Assembly: GCF_042646085.1 (NCBI RefSeq)
Contig: NZ_JBHRSZ010000004.1
Location: 682,001-746,000, forward strand
Origin: Litoribrevibacter euphylliae
GTDB lineage: Bacteria; Pseudomonadota; Gammaproteobacteria; Pseudomonadales; Litoribrevibacteraceae
DNA: 64,000 bases
Direction of reading: 5' to 3'
The position numbers and the translations under genes are program-made. Below the pieces are notes generated by a model. It was not told the DNA's origin, searched no databases, and saw only the letters and a list, made by a program, of their open reading frames with translations. Each line of letters opens with the position of its first letter. Within the stretch, counting starts at the first letter, position 1. This document shows positions 48,841 to 58,668 of this stretch, in pieces.

Positions 48841-51800
48841 CTACATATTTCTACGATATTCCCCGCCGACATCGAATAACGCCTGACAAATCTCTCCTAA
48901 GCTTGCGTGTTTTACTGTCTCCAAAAGTGCGTCGAAACTGTTTTCTTTGGCTTTGGTGATGGCTTGCAGCGTTTCAATAGCTGCTTGTTTATCAGTGCTG
49001 TGCCTTTGCTGAAAGGCGTTCAATTGACTGATTTGTTGATTCTTCTCGTCATCGGTTGATCGCATCAGTTCAATGGCGGAAAGGTCTTCCTGATCCTGTT
49101 CTGATATGAAGGTGTTGACACCAACCAAAGGCAATGAACCGTCATGTTTTTTGTGTTCGTAGAGCATGGATTCGTCTTGGATTTTAGACCGTTGATACAT
49201 GGTGTCCATAGCGCCTAACACGCCACCACGTTCGGTTAGTGCGTCGAATTCTTGGTAGACGGCTTCTTCGACAAGATCTGTTAATTGATTGATGAGAAAC
49301 GAGCCTTGAAGAGCGTTTTCACAGAAGTTTAATCCTAACTCTTTATTGATAATCAACTGAATAGCCACGGCACGACGAACCGATTCTTCCGTAGGAGTGG
49401 TAATGGCTTCATCGTACGCGTTGGTGTGTAGACTGTTGCAGTTATCGAGTAACGCATAGAGCGCCTGCAGTGTGGTACGAATGTCATTGAATTGAATTTC
49501 TTGCGCGTGTAGTGATCGGCCGGAAGTTTGAATGTGGTACTTCAGTTTTTGGGATCGCTCTGATGCGCCGTAGCGTTCTTTCATGGCTCTTGCCCAGATT
49601 CGGCGAGCAACTCGACCAATCACCGAATATTCCGGGTCCATGCCATTGCTAAAGAAGAAACTCAGGTTGGGGGCGAAGTCATCAATGGACATACCACGAG
49701 CAAGATAGTACTCCACTATGGTAAAGCCGTTGGCCAAGGTAAACGCCAACTGACTGATTGGGTTGGCTCCGGCTTCGGCGATGTGGTAACCCGAAATGGA
49801 GACACTGTAGAAATTTCTTACCTGATGATCGATAAAATATTGCTGAATGTCGCCCATCATTTGCATGGCGAATTCGGTAGAGAATATGCAGGTGTTTTGG
49901 GCTTGATCTTCTTTAAGAATGTCGGCCTGAACTGTGCCTCGAATCTTGGTCAGTGTGTCTGCTTTGATCTTTTGGTAAATGTCGGTATCAATGACCTGAT
50001 CGCCGGTAACACCCAGTAGCGCTAAACCCAAACCGTCATTATTCGATGGTAAAGCACCTTGGTACTCGGGGCGGGTTTGGTTCTTAAAAATATCCTGAAG
50101 CTTTTGGTCGACATCTGTCCAAAGGTTATTTTCTGTAATGTATTTTTCTACCTGCTGATCGATGGCGGCATTAACAAAAAAGGCTAGAATAATCGGAGCC
50201 GGGCCATTGATGGTCATGGATACTGAGGTTGTTGGCGAACACAAATCAAACCCGGAGTAGAGTTTCTTCATGTCATCGAGGTTGGCAATAGAAACGCCTG
50301 AATTACCCACCTTGCCGTAAATGTCTGGGCGAGGTGCTGGGTCATTACCGTAGAGTGTCACTGAATCAAACGCGGTCGAAAGTCGAGTGGCTTCTTGACC
50401 TTGGGCAATGTAGTGGAAGCGACGATTAGTCCGTTCAGGCGTGCCTTCTCCAGCGAACATGCGGATAGGGTCTTCACCGGTTCTGCGATAGGGGAAAACG
50501 CCGGCTGTAAAGGGGTAGTGCCCAGGAAGGTGTTCTCGATTCAAAAAGCGTAATCGTTCTCCCCAATCCTTGAATTCCGGCGGTGCGACTTTAGGAATGA
50601 GATTTCCTGATAAAGACTTCAAATAGTTCTCACCGATGATGGTGTTATTTCTAACTTGGTACTGGTATTCCTCGTTGGTTATTCCCTCAATCAAACTGTC
50701 CCATTGCTGTAAACCTTGAATATCCTCGGGCGTTAGTTGTGCAAGGGCTTCTTGATAAGCCTGCCGGATTTTTGAAAGGCTGGCGTCGTCCGTATGTAGT
50801 TCTTCTGAACTGAACGTCTCTAACGGCTTTGGTCTGTTACTGTCGTTAAGTAACTCTAGGCAGGAATAATATTCCTGAGCTTTTCTAGCACAGTTGGCCT
50901 TATGCTCGATGGCATCATTTATCGAACGCCCTTGAGACGCGATCTCAGACAAATATCGAACGCGTTCTCCTGGAATTAATGAATGGCCTTTCGGTAATTG
51001 GTTGATGTTCTGTTGTTGGTGATCCCAATGACTTTGAGATTGAGCTAACGCGTCACACAACTTTGCGAATAAGCGATTTACACCAGGGTCGTTAAATTGA
51101 CTGGCGATGGTTGGGAAAACCGGTAAGTCTTCGTCGGCTTTAGTGAACTCGTTTTGATTGCGTCGGAATTGTTTTCGCACATCCCGCAAGGCGTCTTCAG
51201 AGCCTTTTTTTTCAAACTTGTTGATGACGATGAAGTCGGCAAAATCCAGCATGTCGATTTTTTCGAGTTGGCTGGCGGCGCCGAATTCGCTGGTCATGAC
51301 GTACAGTGCGTGATCTACCAAATCCACAATTTCTGAGTCGCTTTGTCCAATACCTGCCGTTTCAATCATGATCAGATCAAAACCAGAGTATTTAAGAATA
51401 TCAATGGCATCGGAGAGTAGGGCGCTGGTCGCCAGATTTTGACGGCGTGTTGCCATTGAACGCATGTAAATGTTGTCAGCTTTTAGGCTGTTCATACGAA
51501 TGCGATCACCAAGCAATGCGCCGCCGGATCGACGACGTGTTGGGTCGATGGCAAGCACTGCAATCTTTTTCTCAGGCAAATCTTGGCAGAAACGGTTGAG
51601 TAATTCATCGGTCAGCGATGATTTTCCCGCGCCACCGGTTCCGGTAATTCCGATGATGGGAGCAGGGTCTATATGTTGTGTTTGGCAGGATTTAATTAAC
51701 GCTTGTTTTAGCGTTGTAAGAGCTTCATGGTCAAGATGATGACTTTCGATGGCGGATAGGGTTTGACTGATAGCCAGCTTTTGCGCCTTGGTCAGTGTTG

Positions 51801-52440
51801 CTTTTTGATCGGGGTCGGTACTATTTGAGTTCTCCGAAAGTAGAGCGTTTACGGCAATGGTTTGCTGTGATTTTCGTTCAGTCTTTGCTTTTTGAGCTCG
51901 CTCAATGACATCTGTAATCATCTGCTCCAGCCCCATAGAAAGGCCATCTTGTGGATGATAAATGCGTTCGATGCCGTAGGCTTCCAATTCTTCGATTTCT
52001 TTCGGTGTGATCGTACCGCCGCCGCCACCAAAGATGCGAATATGTGAGGCATTCAGGGCAGCCAGTTGATCATAGAGGTATTTGAAGAACTCCATATGTC
52101 CGCCCTGATAGGAACTGATCGCAATAGCATCGGCGTCTTCTTCAATGGCGGCCATAAGTATTTCATCGACACTGCGATTGTGCCCGAGATGAATGACTTC
52201 CACGCCTCTAGCTTGAATCAATCTGCGCATCATGTTGATGGCAGCATCGTGACCATCAAACAACGATGCGGCCGTTACAAAGCGCATTGGTAAGTCGGTT
52301 GTAGCTTGGGCGTCGTTCACAGTCATCGTTCTAAGTCGGCTTTTAGCTTTAAGTTTAGTTGAAGCTGTTTCGCTCACATTCGATGAGTTGTGTTCTTTTG
52401 TGACCGTTGCTTGGGATGATGGCGTTGCATTCTGAGACAT
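48841..52440 (-). CDS. icmF: Fused isobutyryl-CoA mutase (IcmF)
   Basis: A 1199-aa adenosylcobalamin enzyme that interconverts isobutyryl-CoA and n-butyryl-CoA. Domain order is N-terminal B12-binding domain (SLFDGHDAAINMM with the DxH motif, FGGGGGTITPKE), central MeaB-like G-protein chaperone (GITGTGGAGKSSLTDELL, ETAGIGQSDSE, NKFEKKGSEDA), and C-terminal TIM-barrel mutase (GAFVFPYRRTGEDP-like FTAGVFPYRRTGEDPIRMFAGEGTPE, ISGYHIAEAGANP). ATG 52440 has AAGGA upstream. The enzyme needs cobalamin, in keeping with riboswitch-btuB at the window end; a role in branched-chain amino-acid or fatty-acid metabolism is likely. Confidence 0.93.
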   Translation of the reverse strand: MSQNATPSSQATVTKEHNSSNVSETASTKLKAKSRLRTMTVNDAQATTDLPMRFVTAASLFDGHDAAINMMRRLIQARGVEVIHLGHNRSVDEILMAAIEEDADAIAISSYQGGHMEFFKYLYDQLAALNASHIRIFGGGGGTITPKEIEELEAYGIERIYHPQDGLSMGLEQMITDVIERAQKAKTERKSQQTIAVNALLSENSNSTDPDQKATLTKAQKLAISQTLSAIESHHLDHEALTTLKQALIKSCQTQHIDPAPIIGITGTGGAGKSSLTDELLNRFCQDLPEKKIAVLAIDPTRRRSGGALLGDRIRMNSLKADNIYMRSMATRRQNLATSALLSDAIDILKYSGFDLIMIETAGIGQSDSEIVDLVDHALYVMTSEFGAASQLEKIDMLDFADFIVINKFEKKGSEDALRDVRKQFRRNQNEFTKADEDLPVFPTIASQFNDPGVNRLFAKLCDALAQSQSHWDHQQQNINQLPKGHSLIPGERVRYLSEIASQGRSINDAIEHKANCARKAQEYYSCLELLNDSNRPKPLETFSSEELHTDDASLSKIRQAYQEALAQLTPEDIQGLQQWDSLIEGITNEEYQYQVRNNTIIGENYLKSLSGNLIPKVAPPEFKDWGERLRFLNREHLPGHYPFTAGVFPYRRTGEDPIRMFAGEGTPERTNRRFHYIAQGQEATRLSTAFDSVTLYGNDPAPRPDIYGKVGNSGVSIANLDDMKKLYSGFDLCSPTTSVSMTINGPAPIILAFFVNAAIDQQVEKYITENNLWTDVDQKLQDIFKNQTRPEYQGALPSNNDGLGLALLGVTGDQVIDTDIYQKIKADTLTKIRGTVQADILKEDQAQNTCIFSTEFAMQMMGDIQQYFIDHQVRNFYSVSISGYHIAEAGANPISQLAFTLANGFTIVEYYLARGMSIDDFAPNLSFFFSNGMDPEYSVIGRVARRIWARAMKERYGASERSQKLKYHIQTSGRSLHAQEIQFNDIRTTLQALYALLDNCNSLHTNAYDEAITTPTEESVRRAVAIQLIINKELGLNFCENALQGSFLINQLTDLVEEAVYQEFDALTERGGVLGAMDTMYQRSKIQDESMLYEHKKHDGSLPLVGVNTFISEQDQEDLSAIELMRSTDDEKNQQISQLNAFQQRHSTDKQAAIETLQAITKAKENSFDALLETVKHASLGEICQALFDVGGEYRRNM

Positions 52441-52671
52441 GGAGAGTCCTTGCACTGATAACTATTCTTCTTATTTTTCATTGAGTATGGTTAGCGCTTC
52501 CGGGGTTTGCCATGTGAATTGAGGCCGCAGGATAAATTGGTTCATCTCGGCCAAGAATCGTGATGCAAATGGGCCATTCGTTCTGTTAATTGATATAACT
52601 CACTACTACACTCGGGTATTCATGACATTATACGGCTGACACTCAGTAAGACGTTTCTAGGTGGTAGCACT

Positions 52672-53898
52672 ATGGCATCCGGCAGTTCATCAAAGGAAAA
52701 AATTCCACACCCGTTGTTTCGATTGGGGTTTCGGCCTTTGTTTTTATTCGGCGCACTTTCCGCTGTTATGTTGGTTGGCTGGTGGACTTACTATTGGACG
52801 GCATTAACGATGGGCGAAGCTCTCCAGTGGGCGCCCATTGGTGGCGCGGTTTGGTGGCACGGCCATGAAATGGTGTTTGGTTTCACCACCGCAATTATTG
52901 GTGGTTTTCTATTGACGGCGGTGAGGAACTGGACCGGTATTGCGACCATTACAGGCAAACCTTTGATGTTATTGGCAATGCTTTGGGTTACTGCCAGGCT
53001 TGCACTGGCTTTTGGGCCGCTTTTGTCGCTTGATCCTGCTTTTGTATTGCTGATTGATGAGTTGTATTTCTTGGGGCTGATTCTGGCTGTAGGCCATCCG
53101 ATCATAAAAGCCAAAATGTGGCGGAACTTGATGTTTGTTCCAATTCTCCTGGCTTTTGCGGTGCTGAATGGGTTGTCTTATGGCAGTGCGTTAGGCGTTT
53201 CTGGGTTGGAAGGTTTTTCGATTTCAGCCATCCATGGCGGGGTGTTTTTAATTGTACTGATTATTGCCATCATCGGTGGTCGTGTTCTTCCGTTTTTTAC
53301 TGCAAATGGCTTGGGCATTCCTAAGGTAGATGGTATCCCTGCGCTGGATTTGGTCTCGATTTTAAGTCTGGTGATTCTAGTAGGTTGCGCACTTTACGGC
53401 CTGAATGATATGCCGTCAGGTCTATTGGCCGGGCTCGCGTTTGTAGCTGGGATTAGTAATTTAATTCGCTTGGTACGCCTGAAATTCTGGTTATGTCATA
53501 AGGTTTCTCTGTTGTGGTCGTTGCACCTGTTTTATAGCTTTATTCCATTTGGGTTAATTGCTTTGGGGTTCTATGCACTAGGTGTGATTGACAGTTTCAG
53601 CCCTGTACTGCATCTAATGACGGTGGGTGCTATAGGCGGCATGATTCTTTCTATGATTACTCGTGTTAGTCTCGGTCATACAGGTCGACCACTGAAGGCT
53701 TCCAAGCCGTTGGCGATTGCCTTCGTGCTGTTGTTTCTGTCGGTGATGGCGCGCTCTGTATTACCACTTGCTATGCCGGGTGCTATTGCGTCAGCCATTT
53801 TGTGGGCAGGAGTTCTGTGGGTAATTGCCTTCGGCGTGTTTGTTGTGATTCATGGGCCGTACTTGTGGTCAGCACGGCCGGACGGAAAACCTATCTGA
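52672..53898 (+). CDS. nnrS: NnrS family membrane protein
   Basis: A 408-aa protein of the NnrS family, with about 12 membrane helices (FRLGFRPLFLFGALSAVMLVGWW, WWHGHEMVFGFTTAIIGGFLLTAV, AIIGGRVLPFFTANGLG, MTVGAIGGMILSMITRVSLGHTGRPL). NnrS is a haem/copper-containing protein that helps bacteria tolerate nitrosative stress. I did not find a convincing NsrR or FNR site upstream; TTGAT-ATAA-CTCAC near 52578 is only half-like. It is convergent with the phosphatase-kinase gene, with one base between. Confidence 0.88.
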   Translation: MASGSSSKEKIPHPLFRLGFRPLFLFGALSAVMLVGWWTYYWTALTMGEALQWAPIGGAVWWHGHEMVFGFTTAIIGGFLLTAVRNWTGIATITGKPLMLLAMLWVTARLALAFGPLLSLDPAFVLLIDELYFLGLILAVGHPIIKAKMWRNLMFVPILLAFAVLNGLSYGSALGVSGLEGFSISAIHGGVFLIVLIIAIIGGRVLPFFTANGLGIPKVDGIPALDLVSILSLVILVGCALYGLNDMPSGLLAGLAFVAGISNLIRLVRLKFWLCHKVSLLWSLHLFYSFIPFGLIALGFYALGVIDSFSPVLHLMTVGAIGGMILSMITRVSLGHTGRPLKASKPLAIAFVLLFLSVMARSVLPLAMPGAIASAILWAGVLWVIAFGVFVVIHGPYLWSARPDGKPI

Positions 53899-53899
53899 A

Positions 53900-55654
53900 T
53901 CAAAAATACAGCGCCACACAAAACGCGATAAATAGTACTAATGAGAGAACCTGCCAAAACACCACCGGGTTCTTCTCGATTAAGGCCGCCTTGTTTTGCT
54001 TTTTGTAGTTCGGGTTTGGGTGTTGGACTTCGTACAGCAATTCAGAGACATCTTGGTGGCGATCCATCGGGTCGAGGGACATGGCTTTTTGAATTGCCCC
54101 GTCAATCCAGAACGGTACCAGAGGATTAAGTTCATAGGTCGGTGTATACCTGAGTTTTGAATAGGACTGCTTCGTTCGACAGTGGTTGAGCTTGCCATTA
54201 TAAGGCTCAGTTCCGGACAACATTTCATACAGAATCACGCCGAGTGAAAAGACTTCCGAACGAATGCTGCTTTTAAATTCCAACACGGTTTCTGGTGAGG
54301 AATAACCAGCCGTTCCTAGGATGCCATCCTGTTCGATGGGCGACGTAATTTCGGCAATGCCTTTGGCATGACATGAACCAAAGTCGATGATTTTTGCTTC
54401 GCCATTCCTGTCGAGCATGATGTTCCCAGGCTTCAGGTCCTGATGCAGCGTTTCTCTGCGATGAAATGCGCGTACCCCTTTAATCACCTGTTCGAAGATA
54501 TAGAGCACTTCTTCAATGTGTGGTTTCGGGTGTTCATTAATCCAGCGTTCCAGCGTTATGCCTTCCACATATTCAGTAAGGTAATAGAGACAGGACTTTC
54601 GACGCGTAGACTCAACCACTTTGACTACATGTGGGTTTTGAATACGACTGCCTATCCAGCTTTCCATCACGAAACGTTCTATATAGGCTGGGTCATCTTC
54701 ATAATTTACTGAAGGTGTTTTCATGGTCAGTACTTTATCGGTTTCAGTGTCTATGACACGATAAAGTTGGCTGCGATTGCTGGCGTGCAATTCTTTTTCA
54801 ATTCTATAGCCGTCAAGGATCATGCCCTCTTCGAGATAGGGGGGGAAAGGCAGCTCGGTGAGTTTTTGTGTGACGTCATTTACGTCTTGCTGGGGCAGTG
54901 CATCAACTCGAACCAATTGACAACTCAGGTTGTCGTTACTGTTATTTTCAAGCGCAAACTCGATAAGCTGTTGGCAATAGTCTTCGAGGCTGTTGTGTTC
55001 AGGATCTTTTGATTGATGAGCTTGAGCGGCTTCCATGACTGCACGAAGATCTTTTGATTTCACAAAATCATGAATGCCATCCGTCGAAAGCAGAAAGAGG
55101 TCTCCGGCTTCCACATCCAACACTCGACAATCCACATCCAGATTTACGTCCAGCCCCATGGCTCGAGCCAAGTAGGATTGGTTGTCGCTGATGTATGTGG
55201 TGTGATCCCGAGTCAGTTGTTCAAATTCATTGCCGCGTAAACGATAAATCCGACTGTCACCAACATGAAAGATGGTTGCGGTTTGGGATTTGAAAATAAT
55301 GCAGCTTAAGGTGCTGACGTAGCCTTTACCGGCATCGATAAAATGTCGGCCTTGTCCATACAGCCAGCGGTTTAAGGCCGTTAATACCTTGGTCGTTGAT
55401 TTCTTAACGCCCCAGGTTTCAGGGGTAGAGTAGTAGTCGTAGAGGAAGTTTCTGACGCAAGTTTCGCTGGCTTCTTTACCTGCTTCTGCAGCACTTACGC
55501 CATCAGCAATAATAGCCACTGCGCCTTTATTACTGAGTAAGGGGCCTTCAGGAATACGAATCCCAATCGCATCTTCGTTCTCTGGTTTTACGCCGGCTTC
55601 TGATCTTTGTCCGACCGTAAATTTTGCATCAGCGTGAAGATGCCATTCGCTCAT
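53900..55654 (-). CDS. Fused PP2C phosphatase / Ser-Thr protein kinase, membrane-anchored
   Basis: 584 aa. The N-terminal PP2C domain (about 1-245) has VAIIADGVSAAEAGKEASE, HVGDSRIYRLRGNEFEQLTRDHT and LLSTDGIHDF. The C-terminal eukaryotic-type kinase (about 275-545) has LTMKTPSVN with the Lys, LHQDLKPGNIMLD, KIIDFGSC and GTAGYSSPE. A single C-terminal membrane helix (VVFWQVLSLVLFIAFCVALYF) anchors it. Such bifunctional enzymes are often near nitrate/nitrite-related genes, and here it is next to nnrS. AAGGACGAACC before the ATG is an adequate ribosome site. Confidence 0.9.
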   Translation of the reverse strand: MSEWHLHADAKFTVGQRSEAGVKPENEDAIGIRIPEGPLLSNKGAVAIIADGVSAAEAGKEASETCVRNFLYDYYSTPETWGVKKSTTKVLTALNRWLYGQGRHFIDAGKGYVSTLSCIIFKSQTATIFHVGDSRIYRLRGNEFEQLTRDHTTYISDNQSYLARAMGLDVNLDVDCRVLDVEAGDLFLLSTDGIHDFVKSKDLRAVMEAAQAHQSKDPEHNSLEDYCQQLIEFALENNSNDNLSCQLVRVDALPQQDVNDVTQKLTELPFPPYLEEGMILDGYRIEKELHASNRSQLYRVIDTETDKVLTMKTPSVNYEDDPAYIERFVMESWIGSRIQNPHVVKVVESTRRKSCLYYLTEYVEGITLERWINEHPKPHIEEVLYIFEQVIKGVRAFHRRETLHQDLKPGNIMLDRNGEAKIIDFGSCHAKGIAEITSPIEQDGILGTAGYSSPETVLEFKSSIRSEVFSLGVILYEMLSGTEPYNGKLNHCRTKQSYSKLRYTPTYELNPLVPFWIDGAIQKAMSLDPMDRHQDVSELLYEVQHPNPNYKKQNKAALIEKNPVVFWQVLSLVLFIAFCVALYF

Positions 55655-55817
55655 GGTTCGTCCTTGTGTCAGTAATAGGTGTTTTCTTTGGAATGTAACG
55701 CAGGATCAACTGGTTACCTTTCCATGGATTAATTATTAATTCAATAAGAAAGCGACACTGCAAGCCAGTTTATACGGTGCTTGACAGGATTGATGGTAAA
55801 ACATTTAAAGCGGTTGG

Positions 55818-55873
55818 TTGAATAATGAGCAGGTTTGTTTATTATCAGTATTAGTTACTAGACGATCGGTCTA
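55818..55873 (+). promoter_or_regulatory. P450 promoter with TetR-like operator
   Basis: TTGAAT (55818-55823), 16 bp, TATTAT (55840-55845). A palindrome TAGAC-GATCG-GTCTA lies at 55859-55873, at the expected start of transcription. Palindromes of this form are typical TetR-family operators; no regulator gene is adjacent in the window. Confidence 0.5.
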
Positions 55874-55896
55874 AAATAAAAATAAGGATATCCGAG

Positions 55897-57285
55897 ATGA
55901 GTACAAACCTACCAGGCCCAAAAGGAAGCTTCCTTTTAGGCAGCCTCAAACCATTCGCTGTGGATTTATTAAACTTTCTAACGACCACTCGACGTGAATA
56001 CGGTGATTTTGTTCATTTCAAACTGGCAACGGTGGATAGCTACTTAGTTTCAAGACCACACTTAATTCGTCAGGTTTTGGTAACAGATCAAGACAAGTTC
56101 ATAAAAAATCAGAATTTTTGGAAGCATTTCAAATCGCTTTTTGGGTTAGGGCTAATCACAAATGAGCATCAGTCCTGGCGAGTGCATCGCAAGTTATCAG
56201 CGCCTGCCTTTCAACCAAAGCGCATCGCTAATTACGCCGACTTTATGGTTGGTTATACCAAAGAGATGCTTGGTCATTGGGAAAATAATGCCGAAGTTGA
56301 TCTTCATGATGAAATGATGGAAGTCACCGCCAAGATCGTTGCTAAAGCGTTGTTTGATGCTGAACTGGGTGAGCACAACGAACAGTTATTGGATGCTATG
56401 CATACCATTGAAGGGATGATTCCAACCCGGATGATGCGGCCGTTTGCATGGCAAGATGCTTTGCCTCTACCTTCGAACATCAAATACTCGAAGGCCTTAC
56501 GGAAACTCAATCAGTTGGTGGAAGGCTTTATTCAACATCACAAAGCGCAAGAAGCACAAGGGAATGAAAGTAATTCTCTGTTATCTGTCTTGATGCAGGC
56601 GCGTTATGAGGATGGATCACGCCTACCGAATAAGCAATTGCGAGATGAGGTGATTACTTTATTTCTTGCCGGGCATGACACCACAGCTATCACCTTGTCC
56701 TGGACTTTCTATTTGTTGTCTCAACACCCAGAGAAGTTAACGCTTGTGGAAGAGGAGTTGGAGCGAGTGTTAGCCGGGCGAGATCCCGGTTGGGATGATT
56801 TAAAAACGCTTAGCTATACTCGCTCGGTCATTAAAGAAACTTTACGCCTGTATCCGGCAGCACATTTAATCGGACGCGAAACCACGGAAGATGTTGAGCT
56901 GGACGGTGTGAAGATTAAGAAAGGCGCTACGGTGCTTATGAGCCCATGGGTAATGGGCAGAGATGCAGAGTATTTTGACGACCCTCTGAGTTTTAAGCCG
57001 GAACGCTGGACACCGGAGTTTGAGAAAAGTCTCCCGAAAGGGGTGTACTTTCCGTTCAGTGCCGGGCCCAGAGTGTGTATCGGTGAAGGCTTTGCCATGA
57101 TGGAAGCCGTTCTGTTGTTGGCTGTGATTGCTAAAGAATACCGTTTGGAGTGTGTCGATCGTGATGAAGTTGAGCCGTTTGCATCCATCACTTTAGTACC
57201 GAAGCGTGGTGTTAAAATGAGGGCGATTAGACGCAGTGAACACAATGCTCAACCTGATTATCAGTTTAAAGAGCAACTTGCTTGA
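55897..57285 (+). CDS. Cytochrome P450
   Basis: A 462-aa haem monooxygenase without a membrane anchor. I-helix motif LFLAGHDTTAITLSW, K-helix E-x-x-R in IKETLRLYPA, and haem-binding FPFSAGPRVC394IGEGFAMME. The sequence resembles bacterial CYP102/CYP4-like fatty-acid or alkane hydroxylases (N-terminal PGPKGSFLLGSLKPF), but the subfamily cannot be assigned by eye. No ferredoxin or reductase gene is adjacent, so redox partners are encoded elsewhere. Likely controlled by the palindrome upstream. Confidence 0.92.
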   Translation: MSTNLPGPKGSFLLGSLKPFAVDLLNFLTTTRREYGDFVHFKLATVDSYLVSRPHLIRQVLVTDQDKFIKNQNFWKHFKSLFGLGLITNEHQSWRVHRKLSAPAFQPKRIANYADFMVGYTKEMLGHWENNAEVDLHDEMMEVTAKIVAKALFDAELGEHNEQLLDAMHTIEGMIPTRMMRPFAWQDALPLPSNIKYSKALRKLNQLVEGFIQHHKAQEAQGNESNSLLSVLMQARYEDGSRLPNKQLRDEVITLFLAGHDTTAITLSWTFYLLSQHPEKLTLVEEELERVLAGRDPGWDDLKTLSYTRSVIKETLRLYPAAHLIGRETTEDVELDGVKIKKGATVLMSPWVMGRDAEYFDDPLSFKPERWTPEFEKSLPKGVYFPFSAGPRVCIGEGFAMMEAVLLLAVIAKEYRLECVDRDEVEPFASITLVPKRGVKMRAIRRSEHNAQPDYQFKEQLA

Positions 57286-57474
57286 GTCCTAATCATGCTC
57301 TTTGTAAGGAACCACCATCGGTTCGTGCTTTTCATTAAGGATAAAACCGATGGTTTGTCATAAGAAAAAGTGACCTTGGATGAAAAAAACACTAAACTGC
57401 CCGGTAATTTAAATGTAACAAAATGTAAATTAATCTGTTCTACAGGGTAATTTAGATAGAACTTGGGAAGTAAT

Positions 57475-58668
57475 ATGCAGCAACTGGCACGACGTTTGTT
57501 TAACAGTAATATCAAGAAAACCCTTCAGCATAGTATTCAAAAACCTTCAGAAGTTATCTCTCTTTATAAGCAAACCAAAGAAAACGCCAAGCAGCGATTT
57601 TTTTATGCCGATACCTTGGTTCAGGCCGAGAAAACGCCGTTCGAAGTGATTCATCAGCAAGACATTGTTACCGTCAGATATTACCCGCCATTAGAATGTG
57701 ACAGCATCCAGGTCGAAGACGGCAAAGGCGGTGAATTCACGGTTGACGTCAACAAAGAGGCTTTTGAAACGCCGTTGGTGCTGGTGTCTCCGTTAGCTGT
57801 GAACATGTACATCTACGATTTATTTCCCCAGCGCAGTTTAGTGAAGTATTTAAGAGCACGTGGTTTTGAACTGTATTTGATCGACTGGGGTCGTCCTGGC
57901 TGGCGTCAAAATCATTTTGCCATCGAAACCTACATTACCGATCTCATGCCGGAAATGATTGCAAAGGTTCGTGAACACAGTGGTAAGCAGCAGTTGTCGC
58001 TGCATGGCTGGAGTTTTGGCGGTATGTTCAGTGCGGCATACTCAGCCCTGGATAAAGACATCAAAAACGTTGCTTTGATTGGTGCGCCGTGTGATTACCA
58101 TGCAAACGGGGAATTAGGTGTTCAGTATCAACGTATTTCCCGTAACCTACGCTGGCTTGAAAAGCGCACCGGCTGGCGAGTGCACAACACCAAACAACGT
58201 TGGTGGCGTTCACCTGGCTGGGCGAATTCCATGGCGTTTAAACTGACTAACCCGGTGGGAAGTATCCAAGGCTATATGGATTTGCTAAAGAATCTGCACG
58301 ATGAGGAGTACATTATTTCTCATGCAACTAATGGTGCTTTCCTTGATGATATGGTGGCGTATCCAGGGGCGGTAATTCAGGATGTGATTCAGTTCTTGTG
58401 GACGGACAACATCATGGCTAAAGGGGAGCTGCCTCTTCGCAACTTGAGAGTAAATTATTCCGATGTGACGGCCAATCTGTGTTTGATTACAGGTAAGCAA
58501 GACCCCATCGTTACTACAGATTGCGGTTTAAAGTTATTTGACTTGGTGTCGAGTGTTGAGAAGCATCACCAGGAAGTGAAGGGCGGCCACATGGGCATTC
58601 TTTCTGGCAGTAAATCGACCGTGGATATCTGGCCTCAAGTGGCAGACTGGTTAGCGGCACGATCTTAA
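57475..58668 (+). CDS. PhaC-like alpha/beta-hydrolase
   Basis: 397 aa, resembling class III PHA synthases: FETPLVLVSPLAVNMYIYDL, RARGFELYLIDWGRPGWRQN, HGWS180FGGMFSAAYSAL, and C-terminal LCLITGKQDPIVTTDCG with candidate Asp and GGHMGIL with candidate His. PHA synthases use Cys at the nucleophile position; here it is Ser, so this is more likely a depolymerase/thioesterase-type or wax/PHA-related hydrolase than a true synthase. ATG 57475 has GGGAAG upstream. ATGTAAC/ATGTAAA repeats precede it. It overlaps the convergent histidine kinase gene by 4 bp. Confidence 0.7.
   Translation: MQQLARRLFNSNIKKTLQHSIQKPSEVISLYKQTKENAKQRFFYADTLVQAEKTPFEVIHQQDIVTVRYYPPLECDSIQVEDGKGGEFTVDVNKEAFETPLVLVSPLAVNMYIYDLFPQRSLVKYLRARGFELYLIDWGRPGWRQNHFAIETYITDLMPEMIAKVREHSGKQQLSLHGWSFGGMFSAAYSALDKDIKNVALIGAPCDYHANGELGVQYQRISRNLRWLEKRTGWRVHNTKQRWWRSPGWANSMAFKLTNPVGSIQGYMDLLKNLHDEEYIISHATNGAFLDDMVAYPGAVIQDVIQFLWTDNIMAKGELPLRNLRVNYSDVTANLCLITGKQDPIVTTDCGLKLFDLVSSVEKHHQEVKGGHMGILSGSKSTVDIWPQVADWLAARS

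Noticed and set aside
57475..58668. True PHA synthase (phaC)
   Set aside because: The nucleophile position is Ser (GWSFGG), whereas PHA synthases use Cys; annotated only as PhaC-like.
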